5,041 nucleotides of DNA, from the NCBI GenBank assembly GCA_964618105.1, contig CAZUAJ010000043.1, positions 1 to 5,041 on the forward strand, written 5' to 3'. This document shows, one piece after another, positions 1-5,030 of the stretch. This stretch comes from CAG-273 sp964618105 (GTDB taxonomy: Bacteria; Bacillota; Clostridia; TANB77; CAG-508). The stretch's first letter is position 1, and each line of letters starts with the position of its first letter. The notes beneath the pieces are model-generated. The model was given only the letters and a program-made list of their open reading frames with translations. It did no database searches and was not told where the DNA came from. The position numbers and the translations under genes were made by a program.

Positions 1-27
1 TTTTGTTTGCAAATTTTAATAAAACAC

Positions 28-62
28 TTGTATTTTATTGTAATGTGTGTTAAACTTATACT
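28..62 (+). promoter_or_regulatory. Probable rpmB promoter region
   Basis: Two sigma-A-like readings overlap here. One is a -35 TTGTAT at 28-33, a 17-base spacer with a TG extension, and a -10 TAAACT at 51-56. The other is a better -10, TATACT at 57-62, with a weak -35 TTTATT at 34-39. Either would start the transcript 20-35 bases before the rpmB ribosome binding site. The exact boxes are uncertain, but a promoter is expected because rpmB has its own terminator and no other gene lies upstream in the window. Confidence 0.45.
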
Positions 63-99
63 TAGTCAATTTTAGATTACATGTAGGAGGTGCAGTTCA

Positions 100-297
100 A
101 TGGCAAAATGTGATATTTGTGGAAAATCATTAGCTCATGGAAACAAATTAAGTATCGCTCGTTCTCATATTAGTAGAAGAACTACAAGAACTTTTAAACC
201 AAATTTAAGAAGAGTAAAAGCTGTTGTTAATGGAGAAACTCAAACAATACATGCTTGTACAAAATGCTTACGTTCTGGAAAAGTTGCTAGAGCTTAA
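100..297 (+). CDS. rpmB: 50S ribosomal protein L28
   Basis: L28 is a small protein of the large ribosomal subunit. The 65-residue product has the usual length for Firmicutes and the family's opening MAKCDICGK, the central basic stretch RTTRTFKPNLRRV (about 28-39) and the closing CTKCLRSGKV. Cysteine pairs at C4/C7 and C53/C56 make the zinc-binding form of L28; other bacteria have a form lacking them. The start is fixed by a strong SD, GGAGG at 86-90, nine bases before the ATG. The gene stands alone between its own promoter and a hairpin terminator. The next genes, spoVM and its partner, face it from the other strand. L28 and SpoVM are also neighbours in Bacillus subtilis as I recall, which supports both calls. 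Confidence 0.97.
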   Translation: MAKCDICGKSLAHGNKLSIARSHISRRTTRTFKPNLRRVKAVVNGETQTIHACTKCLRSGKVARA

Positions 298-320
298 TTT
301 TAGAGTTATTAAATATATAA

Positions 321-367
321 AAAGACTATATAGGCTACTTTATGGTAGCCTATTAATAGTCTTTTTT
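321..367 (+). terminator. Rho-independent terminator of rpmB, possibly two-way
   Basis: A long hairpin follows rpmB. AAAGACTAT (321-329) pairs with ATAGTCTTT (356-364), and TAGGCTAC (331-338) pairs with GTAGCCTA (345-352). The loop is TTTATG, with a small asymmetric bulge between the stems. A run of T closes it (362-367). On the minus strand the same stem is followed by an A/T-rich tract, so it may also stop transcription arriving from spoVM. Confidence 0.9.
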
Positions 368-407
368 GCATTTTAATAACTATTTTTATGTTCTTACTTT
401 TTTTATG

Positions 408-485
408 TCATTTTTCTTTTATTCCAAATAATAATTTAACAATACCTCTCAAACATTTTGGAACCTTTTTTACAACAATTGTCAT
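408..485 (-). CDS. spoVM: Stage V sporulation protein SpoVM (25 residues)
   Basis: SpoVM is a tiny amphipathic helix. In Bacillus subtilis it settles on the convex forespore membrane and anchors the coat ATPase SpoIVA, starting coat and cortex assembly. The product here contains KVPKCLRGIVKLLFG followed by a charged tail. It aligns without gaps to the remembered B. subtilis sequence (26 residues, KLPKFLGGIVRAMLG core): K7, P9, K10, L12, G14, I15, V16 and G21 are identical and position 17 is basic in both. P9 is the proline reported as important for curvature sensing. Position 6, Ile in B. subtilis and linked to SpoIVA contact, is Lys here. The start is set by AAAGGAG at 504-498, twelve bases upstream, a slightly long spacing. 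The gene follows a 49-residue membrane-protein gene by 20 bases, so the two are probably co-transcribed. It faces rpmB. The call rests on the residue match plus the rpmB neighbour. Confidence 0.85.
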   Translation of the reverse strand: MTIVVKKVPKCLRGIVKLLFGIKEK

Positions 486-505
486 TTATTATTCACTCTC
501 CTTTT

Positions 506-655
506 TTAACAAGATAACCACATTAAACCAACAATTACAATTACTAATCCAATTGTAAACAACCAGCCTGATATTGGAAGTAATAATACAAGTAATATAC
601 CTAAGCCTAGCCCTATAAGGCAAACACCTAGTGTTTTTTTAAGTACACAAAACAT
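506..655 (-). CDS. Small two-helix membrane protein upstream of spoVM
   Basis: I do not recognise a named family. The 49-residue product begins MFCVLKKTLG. It then has a first hydrophobic span (about 9-26) rich in glycine with a repeated LGLG-type pattern, a short turn PISGW (27-31), and a second span (about 32-47) ending MWLSC. This predicts a helical hairpin in the membrane with almost no soluble part. Its glycine spacing would suit close helix packing. The start is well supported by GGAGG at 670-666, ten bases before the ATG, within a longer G-rich run. Its stop codon almost touches the SD of spoVM, so the two likely form one transcript and translation may be linked. Context therefore suggests a sporulation-related membrane role, but this is inference from position only. 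Good codon structure and a strong SD make chance unlikely. Confidence 0.75.
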   Translation of the reverse strand: MFCVLKKTLGVCLIGLGLGILLVLLLPISGWLFTIGLVIVIVGLMWLSC

Positions 656-687
656 TTGCCAATTACCTCCCCCTCTTCTTTTCTTAT

Positions 688-763
688 ATTATATTATTTT
701 TTTTTATTTTTGTTACCATTTTATGTTCTTGTAAAAATTGTATTTTTATGGTTTAATATATGT
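688..763 (-). promoter_or_regulatory. Candidate promoters for the 49-residue gene and spoVM
   Basis: Two readings are possible. A sigma-A type has a perfect -10 TATAAT at 693-688 and a weak -35 GTAACA at 716-711, 17 bases apart. It would give a leader of about 25 bases. A sigma-E-like alternative has AATACAAT at 744-737 (seven of eight to CATACAAT) with ACATATA at 763-757 as a weak -35, 12 bases apart. Sigma-E would fit spoVM biology, but the -35 and spacing are imperfect. The second overlaps the nth promoter on the opposite strand. Confidence 0.35.
729..757 (+). promoter_or_regulatory. Sigma-A-like promoter of nth
   Basis: A -35 TTGTAA (729-734), a 17-base spacer and a -10 TTTAAT (752-757) place the transcript start near 764, just before the AGAGGA ribosome binding site of nth at 773-778. 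The -10 matches five of six consensus bases and the -35 four of six. Transcription from here supports the ATG at 788 rather than the in-frame start at 656, which would lie upstream of the promoter. Confidence 0.6.
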
Positions 764-787
764 ATATTTTATAGAGGATTTATATTT

Positions 788-1414
788 ATGAAAAAAGAAA
801 AAGTTATAGAAATTTTTGAATTATTAAAAAAGCAATATCCAAATGCCAAATGTAGCTTAAATTTTAGTTCTCCTTTTGAAATACTTGTTGCTGTTGCCCT
901 TTCTGCTCAATGTACTGATGAAAGAGTAAATAAAGTTACAGCTGAAATGTTTTTAAAGTATAATACTCCACAGCATTTTGCAAATTTACCATTGGAATAT
1001 ATTGAAAATATGATTCATTCTTGTGGTTTTTATAAAAATAAAGCTAAAAATTTAAAACTTGCCTCTCAAAAAATATTAAGTAATTTTAATGGTGAAGTTC
1101 CAAAAACAATGGAAAAATTAATGTCTATTCCTGGAATTGGCAGAAAAAGTGCAAATGTAATAATGCTTGAGGCTTTTAATAATCCACAAGGAATTGCAGT
1201 TGATACACATGTTAAAAGAATTTCTAACCGTATTGGTTTTTCAAATGAAAAAGAGCCTGAAAAAATAGAAAAAGATTTGCTAAAAATTTTTCCAAAAGAA
1301 TATTATTATGATGCAAATCATGTTTTAATTTGGCATGGTAGACTTACTTGTAAATCGCAGAGCCCAAATTGCAAAAATTGTTGTATTAAACATTTATGTA
1401 ATTATTGCAAATGA
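788..1414 (+). CDS. nth: Endonuclease III (DNA glycosylase/AP lyase)
   Basis: This base-excision repair enzyme removes oxidised pyrimidines and nicks the resulting abasic site by beta-elimination. The 208-residue product has the full family layout. LSAQCTDERVNK (38-49) lies in the first helical part. The helix-hairpin-helix LMSIPGIGRKSANVI (111-125) carries the catalytic lysine K120. VDTHVKR (138-144) carries the catalytic aspartate D139. The 4Fe-4S cluster cysteines C188, C195, C198 and C204 keep the exact C-x6-C-x2-C-x5-C spacing. Length and numbering match the Escherichia coli enzyme almost residue for residue. The open frame extends back to 656, but those 44 residues are hydrophobic, lie upstream of the promoter and have no SD. 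AGAGGA at 773-778, nine bases before 788, sets the start. No terminator follows: the next promoter begins on the base after the stop codon, so some read-through into the next gene is likely. Confidence 0.96.
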   Translation: MKKEKVIEIFELLKKQYPNAKCSLNFSSPFEILVAVALSAQCTDERVNKVTAEMFLKYNTPQHFANLPLEYIENMIHSCGFYKNKAKNLKLASQKILSNFNGEVPKTMEKLMSIPGIGRKSANVIMLEAFNNPQGIAVDTHVKRISNRIGFSNEKEPEKIEKDLLKIFPKEYYYDANHVLIWHGRLTCKSQSPNCKNCCIKHLCNYCK

Positions 1415-1443
1415 TTGACTTTATAATTAAAATAATATATATT
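1415..1443 (+). promoter_or_regulatory. Sigma-A promoter of the bactofilin-like gene
   Basis: TTGACT (1415-1420), a 17-base spacer and TATATT (1438-1443) match five of six consensus bases each. The -35 starts on the base after the nth stop codon. Transcription would begin near 1450, a few bases before the AAAGGAGG ribosome binding site at 1458-1465. Confidence 0.75.
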
Positions 1444-1472
1444 TATGTTATCATTTTAAAGGAGGTTTTTTT

Positions 1473-2603
1473 ATGAAGAAAACATTAAAAATTATGGCTT
1501 TAGGTTTTATTTTATTAATATTATTTTCTACAATTTGTATGGCAACTGATGTAACTTCTATTGAAGCAGAAACTAATACTAACAATTCTCAAGATTCAAA
1601 TTTAAATCTTGCGGAAATACAAAATACCAATAATGATATTTTTGTTGGTAATGATGAAATTTCTCTTGTTGGTTATGTTAATGGAAATGCTTTTGTGGCT
1701 GGAAAGAAAGCTACTATTTCTGGGTATGTAAATGGTGATTTATTTGTAATGGCAAATTCTTTAATAATAGAAAATGGCGCTCAAATAAATGGAAATGTAT
1801 TTGCTTTATCACAAGAAATGACAATTAGTGGCAAAGTTAATGATGTTTTTGCTATTGCTCAAACATTTACATTAGCAGACACTGGACTTATTATTAGAAA
1901 CTTAAATTTATCTTGTAACAATGCAACTTTAAATGGAACAATTGGAAGAGATGTAAATTTATATGTTGAAACATTAACTTTTAACGAAACAGCCAAAAAA
2001 ATAATTGGTCAAAATTTAAATTACAGTTCAAATAATGAAGCTGTTATTCCTGACGGAGCCGTTGTAGGTGAAATTAATTTTTCTCAAGTAGCAGCAGAAG
2101 AAAAAACAACATCTCAAATAATTTTAAATTATGTTACAACATTTATTAATGTAATATTATATGCTATTATAGTTATTATATTATCTGCATTTATTACACC
2201 AAACTTTGCTACAAAAGCAACTTATACTATGAGTAAAAAACCTTTTGTTACAGCAGCAATTGGTATTGGAAGTTTAGTAATTGTTCCAGTATTATCAATG
2301 TTTTTATTAGTAACAGGATTTTTAACTTATGTTGGAATAGCTTTACTTGCTATATATGTTTTAATTCTTTCAATTACTATTTCTATTTTAGGAATGGCAA
2401 TTGGAAACTACTTTGTAAATAAATTAAAAAATAAAACAAAAACCAAATTTATTTTACTTTCTGTAGTATCAGTAGCTATATTATGGTTATTACAAAAAGT
2501 ACCTTATGTTGGTGGCTATATTTCAATATTTACAGTTGTTTTTGGATTAGGAATTTTCGTATATTCATTATTTGCCAAAAAAGCTTTAGAAGAATCTAAA
2601 TAA
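1473..2603 (+). CDS. Membrane protein with secreted bactofilin-like repeat domain
   Basis: The 376-residue product has three parts. First is a signal peptide or N-terminal anchor: MKKT, a hydrophobic core at about 5-22, and a possible cleavage site after CMA at 24. A low-complexity Asn/Ser/Thr linker follows (about 25-55). Second, residues about 60-200 form at least five or six repeats of about 17 residues resembling x-V-N-G-x-x-F-V-x-x-x-x-x-T-I-S-G, clear at 68-84, 85-102, 103-120 and 121-138. This is the pattern of the polymer-forming (bactofilin, DUF583-type) right-handed beta-helix. Third, residues about 215-370 contain four or five predicted membrane helices (near 218-240, 257-281, 284-312, 325-341, 347-367) and a short charged tail. 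Classical bactofilins are cytoplasmic and lack these, so the repeat domain here is probably outside the membrane. A role in envelope organisation is a guess. The SD AAAGGAGG, seven bases before the ATG, supports the start. Confidence 0.8.
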   Translation: MKKTLKIMALGFILLILFSTICMATDVTSIEAETNTNNSQDSNLNLAEIQNTNNDIFVGNDEISLVGYVNGNAFVAGKKATISGYVNGDLFVMANSLIIENGAQINGNVFALSQEMTISGKVNDVFAIAQTFTLADTGLIIRNLNLSCNNATLNGTIGRDVNLYVETLTFNETAKKIIGQNLNYSSNNEAVIPDGAVVGEINFSQVAAEEKTTSQIILNYVTTFINVILYAIIVIILSAFITPNFATKATYTMSKKPFVTAAIGIGSLVIVPVLSMFLLVTGFLTYVGIALLAIYVLILSITISILGMAIGNYFVNKLKNKTKTKFILLSVVSVAILWLLQKVPYVGGYISIFTVVFGLGIFVYSLFAKKALEESK

Positions 2604-2604
2604 A

Positions 2605-2626
2605 AAAAGTGGCTTCTGCCACTTTT
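2605..2626. terminator. Two-way rho-independent terminator between convergent genes
   Basis: AAAAGTGGC (2605-2613) pairs with GCCACTTTT (2618-2626) around a TTCT loop. It is followed by a T-rich tract on the plus strand and by a run of seven T on the minus strand (opposite 2602-2608). It begins two bases after the bactofilin-like gene and ends two bases before the stop codon of the patatin gene, so it most likely serves both. Confidence 0.88.
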
Positions 2627-2627
2627 C

Positions 2628-3482
2628 TTATTTTATAGCATTTTTTATTTCTTCTAAATTATCAATTACACTTTTATAACCATATTCATAACATTTATCT
2701 AATTTTTGAATATCTAATAAGCCAACCCTATCTGTATATACATTTAATATATAATTGCTTTTTTCCAGTCCTTGTTCTGATATTTTACTTCCCATAATAT
2801 CAATTGTTTTCATCGCAATATCCATTAAATTACTATTTTTTTCTATTGGATCTGCATTAAATTTTACTGCTATAACTTTGTCTGCGCCCTGTTTTTTTAC
2901 TTCTTCCACTGGAACATTATCTAAAACTCCGCCATCCATAAATGCATATTCTTCAACCTTGCATGGCATAAATACTGCCGGAAAACTACTACTCGCTCTT
3001 ACAGCTTTTCCAACTGTAATATCTTTAATATATTTAGTTTTATCTTCAGCATCTACTGGAATGTTATTTGTAAACACATATTCTTTTGGTTTCATAATAT
3101 CTACAGTTGGTATTACTATTGGCATTTGTATTTGACTTATTTTCTTAATATTTTGTTCTTGTGCTATTTTGTTATATACTTTTTCAATTGCTTCTCCATT
3201 ATTAAATCCTGTTAAAGTTATTTTTTTATTAATTGAGTATTTTAGTAATTTTGATAAAAACGGGAATTTATTTGCACCTATTATTTCTTTTGCATGTTTT
3301 TTAAACAAAATATGTATCATTTCTGGTTCAATTCCCATAGCATACAAGCTTGCTACCATTCCGCCAGCACTTGTTCCACCTATTATATCTATTTTTATAT
3401 TGTTTTCTTTAAGTGCTTTTAGCACTCCTGCATGTGCAATTCCACGAATTCCACCACCAGATAAAGCAATTCCAATTTTCAT
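2628..3482 (-). CDS. Patatin-like phospholipase family protein
   Basis: Patatin-family enzymes are serine acyl hydrolases with a Ser-Asp dyad that act on lipid esters. The 284-residue product shows every family mark. The oxyanion-hole loop GGGIRG is at 9-14 in the opening MKIGIALSGGGIRGIAHAGV. The nucleophile S38 lies in GTSAG (36-40). The conserved ASSSFPAVF is at 163-171. The catalytic D183 is in DGG (183-185), followed by VLDNVPV. There is no signal peptide and no clear membrane helix, so it is probably cytoplasmic, similar in size to the single-domain bacterial group that includes RssA and YlbK. The substrate cannot be read from sequence. The start is set by AAAGGA at 3495-3490, seven bases upstream. 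It stands alone, converging on the bactofilin-like gene and lying downstream of the rpsR terminator. Confidence 0.93.
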   Translation of the reverse strand: MKIGIALSGGGIRGIAHAGVLKALKENNIKIDIIGGTSAGGMVASLYAMGIEPEMIHILFKKHAKEIIGANKFPFLSKLLKYSINKKITLTGFNNGEAIEKVYNKIAQEQNIKKISQIQMPIVIPTVDIMKPKEYVFTNNIPVDAEDKTKYIKDITVGKAVRASSSFPAVFMPCKVEEYAFMDGGVLDNVPVEEVKKQGADKVIAVKFNADPIEKNSNLMDIAMKTIDIMGSKISEQGLEKSNYILNVYTDRVGLLDIQKLDKCYEYGYKSVIDNLEEIKNAIK

Positions 3483-3506
3483 AGCAATTTCCTTTCATTT
3501 TTCATT

Positions 3507-3534
3507 ATTCTATAATATTCTTATACTCATACAA
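3507..3534 (-). promoter_or_regulatory. Weak candidate promoter of the patatin gene
   Basis: A -10 TAGAAT (3512-3507, five of six) and a -35 TTGTAT (3534-3529, three of six) are 16 bases apart, placing the transcript start just before the AAAGGA ribosome binding site. The region is very A/T-rich, so other readings exist (for example a TATTAT nearby). The preceding operon has its own terminator, so a promoter is expected in 3496-3600. Confidence 0.35.
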
Positions 3535-3601
3535 ATTGTGTATATATATTAAAGCCACTTTGTTTATTGAAATTGTTCCCTATTTGATACATTTTAAACA
3601 A

Positions 3602-3632
3602 AAAAAATACACCTTTTAAAGGTGTATTTTTT
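3602..3632 (-). terminator. Terminator of the rpsF-ssb-rpsR operon
   Basis: AAAAAATACACC (3602-3613) pairs with GGTGTATTTTTT (3621-3632), and the stem can extend inward through TTT/AAA. On the minus strand the stem ends in a run of T about 20 bases past the rpsR stop. It is nearly symmetrical and could also act in the plus direction, although no plus-strand gene reads into it. Confidence 0.87.
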
Positions 3633-3653
3633 ATATTACAACTATATAAAATT

Positions 3654-3932
3654 TTATTCTGCTGTATATGGTAACACAGCTATTTGTCTAGCTCTTTTCA
3701 CAGCTAGTGTAATATCTCTTTGATGAATTGCACATGCTCCTGTTGCTCTTCTTGGAAGTATTTTTCCTTTTTCATTAATGAATTTTCTTAATTGATCTGC
3801 ATTTTTATAATCTAATTTTAAGTTTTTATCTGCACATAATGGGCATACCTTTTTTCTTACTTTTCTAAATTTTGGATTATAATCTTCATCATTATTTCTC
3901 ATATTTCTTTTATTATTTTTTCTATCTGCCAT
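3654..3932 (-). CDS. rpsR: 30S ribosomal protein S18
   Basis: S18 binds the central domain of 16S rRNA on the 30S platform as a pair with S6. The 92-residue product has an acidic and basic, probably disordered N-terminus (1-28). Next comes CPLC (30-33), the core LDYKNADQLRKFINEKGKIL (40-59), and the signature RATGACAIHQRDITLAVKRA (62-81) ending in RQIAVLPY. C30, C33, C67 and H70 could bind zinc, making this a cysteine-containing form of S18. It is the last gene of the rpsF-ssb-rpsR operon, 21 bases after the ssb stop codon. A G-rich SD (GGGGGG at 3945-3940, followed by AAAG) fixes the ATG. The gene is intact although ssb just before it is broken, so its own SD probably keeps it translated. 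Confidence 0.96.
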   Translation of the reverse strand: MADRKNNKRNMRNNDEDYNPKFRKVRKKVCPLCADKNLKLDYKNADQLRKFINEKGKILPRRATGACAIHQRDITLAVKRARQIAVLPYTAE

Positions 3933-3953
3933 TTTCTTTCCCCCCTATTCTAA

Positions 3954-4350
3954 TTAAAATGGTAGGTCATCTCCTGAAGAAATTTCAAAGTCAGAATTTG
4001 ATTCTACATTAGGCATTGTTCCAAAGGTTGAGTCGAAATTATTTCCAGCTCCATCTCCTTCTCTTTTGCTATCTGCAAAATATGCTTCCTCTGCCACAAC
4101 TTCTGTTATGTAATGTTTTTGTCCTTGTTCATCATCCCAAGTTCTTGTTTGTATTCTTCCTATTATTCCAACTTGTTGACCTTTTTTAAAGTATTTGCTA
4201 CAAAACTCTCCTAGTTTACTCCAAGCTACTATGTTTATAAAGTCTACGATTTACTGCTAAACTAAAAGAAGCTACTAATGTGTTATTTGTTTGTGTGTAT
4301 CTTACTTCTGGATCTCTTGTTAAGCGCCCCATTAAAATTACTTTATTCAT
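3954..4350 (-). pseudogene. ssb: Single-stranded DNA-binding protein gene, broken by internal deletion and frameshift
   Basis: SSB coats single-stranded DNA in replication, repair and recombination. Reading from the ATG at 4350 (SD GAGG at 4361-4358) gives a normal SSB start: MNKVILMGRLTRDPEVRYTQ, then ASFSLAVNR up to residue 35. The frame then runs into TAA at 4218-4216, yielding only 44 residues. From 4244 a shifted frame resumes as DFINIVAWSKLGEFC and continues for 96 residues: the rest of the OB-fold (KKGQQVGIIGRIQTRTW), a short disordered linker, and the partner-binding tip DDLPF before the stop at 3954. Compared with the B. subtilis protein as I recall it, about 11 residues between AVNR and DFIN are absent (the beta2-beta3 loop). 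With one leftover base at 4245, this fits a missing stretch of 3n+2, about 32 bases. Everything around it is normal. It is either a real lesion or a sequence or assembly error. Confidence 0.9.
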
Positions 4351-4383
4351 TTTTACACCTCACATTTTGTTTTTTGTAATAAA

Positions 4384-4665
4384 TTATTCTGCTTTTATTG
4401 TAATAAATTTAATTACTTCGTCCATAATTCTGTAATTTCTTTCTAATTCAGAAATTAAGTTTGGATTTGCTTCAAAGTTGATAACTATATAGTAACCTTC
4501 TTTGTTTTTCTTTACTTCATAAGCTAGTTTTTTCTTACCAAGTTCTTCAACTTTTTCAACTTTACCATCATTATTGATTATGTCTGTAAATTTTTGAGAT
4601 AGTTCTTTAACTTTCTCTTCTGCTACAGCTGGATCAATAATGACAACACTTTCGTATTTGTTCAT
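4384..4665 (-). CDS. rpsF: 30S ribosomal protein S6
   Basis: S6 joins the 30S platform as a partner of S18. The 93-residue product shows the family pattern: MNKYESVVIIDPAVAEEKV at the start, then KVEKVEELGKKKLAYEVKKN and EGYYIVINFEANPNLISELE, ending RIMDEVIKFITIKAE. Its length is typical. The open frame extends 15 residues further upstream to 4710, but a near-perfect SD, AAGGAGGTGA (4680-4671), sits just before the ATG at 4665, and the extension would run through this SD and the leader hairpins. It is the first gene of rpsF-ssb-rpsR, with 33 bases before the ssb start. The strong promoter and structured leader suggest control at the level of the leader, as is known for this operon in several bacteria. 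Confidence 0.95.
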   Translation of the reverse strand: MNKYESVVIIDPAVAEEKVKELSQKFTDIINNDGKVEKVEELGKKKLAYEVKKNKEGYYIVINFEANPNLISELERNYRIMDEVIKFITIKAE

Positions 4666-4690
4666 TATATTCACCTCCTTATGGATTACA

Positions 4691-4728
4691 ACCTGCAATT
4701 TAATTTGCAAGTAAGGAACTTGTTCCTT
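4691..4728 (-). promoter_or_regulatory. Two adjacent hairpins in the rpsF leader
   Basis: On the transcript the first hairpin is AAGGAA-CAAG-TTCCTT (4728-4713). It is followed with no gap by ACTTGCAA-ATTAAA-TTGCAGGT (4712-4691), eight pairs including one G-T. The two stems could stack end to end. The TTCCTT arm could instead pair with the AAGGAG of the rpsF SD (4680-4675), offering a possible switch. S6-S18 feedback on rpsF leaders is known in other bacteria, but I do not see the CCG element I recall for that motif, so the regulator is unassigned. Confidence 0.45.
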
Positions 4729-4740
4729 TTTAACGTTACT

Positions 4741-4769
4741 ATTATACTATTATTTAACATAAATTTCAA
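4741..4769 (-). promoter_or_regulatory. Strong sigma-A promoter of rpsF-ssb-rpsR
   Basis: TTGAAA (4769-4764), a 17-base spacer and a perfect TATAAT (4746-4741) put the transcript start near 4734. This is about six bases before the first leader hairpin and about 70 bases before the rpsF start codon. Confidence 0.85.
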
Positions 4770-4784
4770 GACATTTAGGAAAAA

Positions 4785-5030
4785 TTAACAAGTTTGTTTT
4801 ATTCCTTCATAAATTTTCTTTTTTAATTTGTATGTTTTTTCATTTTGTATGGTTAAATACCATAAATATGCAAGAATAATTATAATTGCTATATTATGTA
4901 CAAATAAAATTCCTATTGAAATTAGTATAGTTAACAAAATTACTGTAATTTTTGATATTGTATTTATTATTTTGTATGACGCTTCTCTCCGTAGTTTAGC
5001 AGTTAATATTTCCCAATTATTAATATAAGC
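4785..5030 (-). other. Open frame for a small membrane protein, no start found
   Basis: An 81-codon open frame ends with TGT-TAA at 4790-4785. It reads as a plausible small membrane protein: a basic stretch AKLRREASYK (11-20), hydrophobic spans at about 28-44 and 46-60, and a Lys-rich tail KTYKLKKKIYEGIK (65-78). There is no ATG, GTG or TTG in frame. The stop TAA at 5033-5031 closes it upstream, and no SD is visible before the ATT at 5024. A different minus-strand frame is open from the window edge down to a TAA near 5005. The gene may therefore be frameshifted, may use a rare ATT start, or may not be a gene. It lies just upstream of the rpsF promoter with no terminator between. No family is recognised. 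Confidence 0.35.

Noticed and set aside
656..787. 44-residue N-terminal extension of the nth reading frame
   Set aside because: It lies mostly upstream of or inside the nth promoter, has no SD, and E. coli Nth numbering matches the start at 788. On the minus strand this stretch holds the promoter and SD of the 49-residue gene.
2755..3135. Plus-strand open frame of 126 codons
   Set aside because: It lies wholly antisense to the patatin gene, which has full catalytic motifs. The hydrophobic composition is what the opposite strand of this gene would give.
3169..3552. Plus-strand open frame of 127 codons
   Set aside because: It is antisense to the N-terminal part of the patatin gene, with no SD and no recognisable family.
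4216..4260. Programmed ribosomal frameshift in ssb
   Set aside because: There is no slippery run at the junction, and about 11 residues of the fold are missing as well, which frameshifting alone would not explain.
4666..4710. 15-residue upstream extension of rpsF
   Set aside because: It would read through the near-perfect SD at 4680-4671 and a leader hairpin, and S6 proteins begin at the MNKYE start.
4681..4734. Assigning the rpsF leader to the known S6-S18 binding motif
   Set aside because: The conserved CCG element I recall for that motif is not visible, so only generic hairpins are reported.
4828..5028. Plus-strand open frame of 66 codons
   Set aside because: No SD precedes its ATG, and the minus strand of the same stretch reads as a more protein-like sequence.
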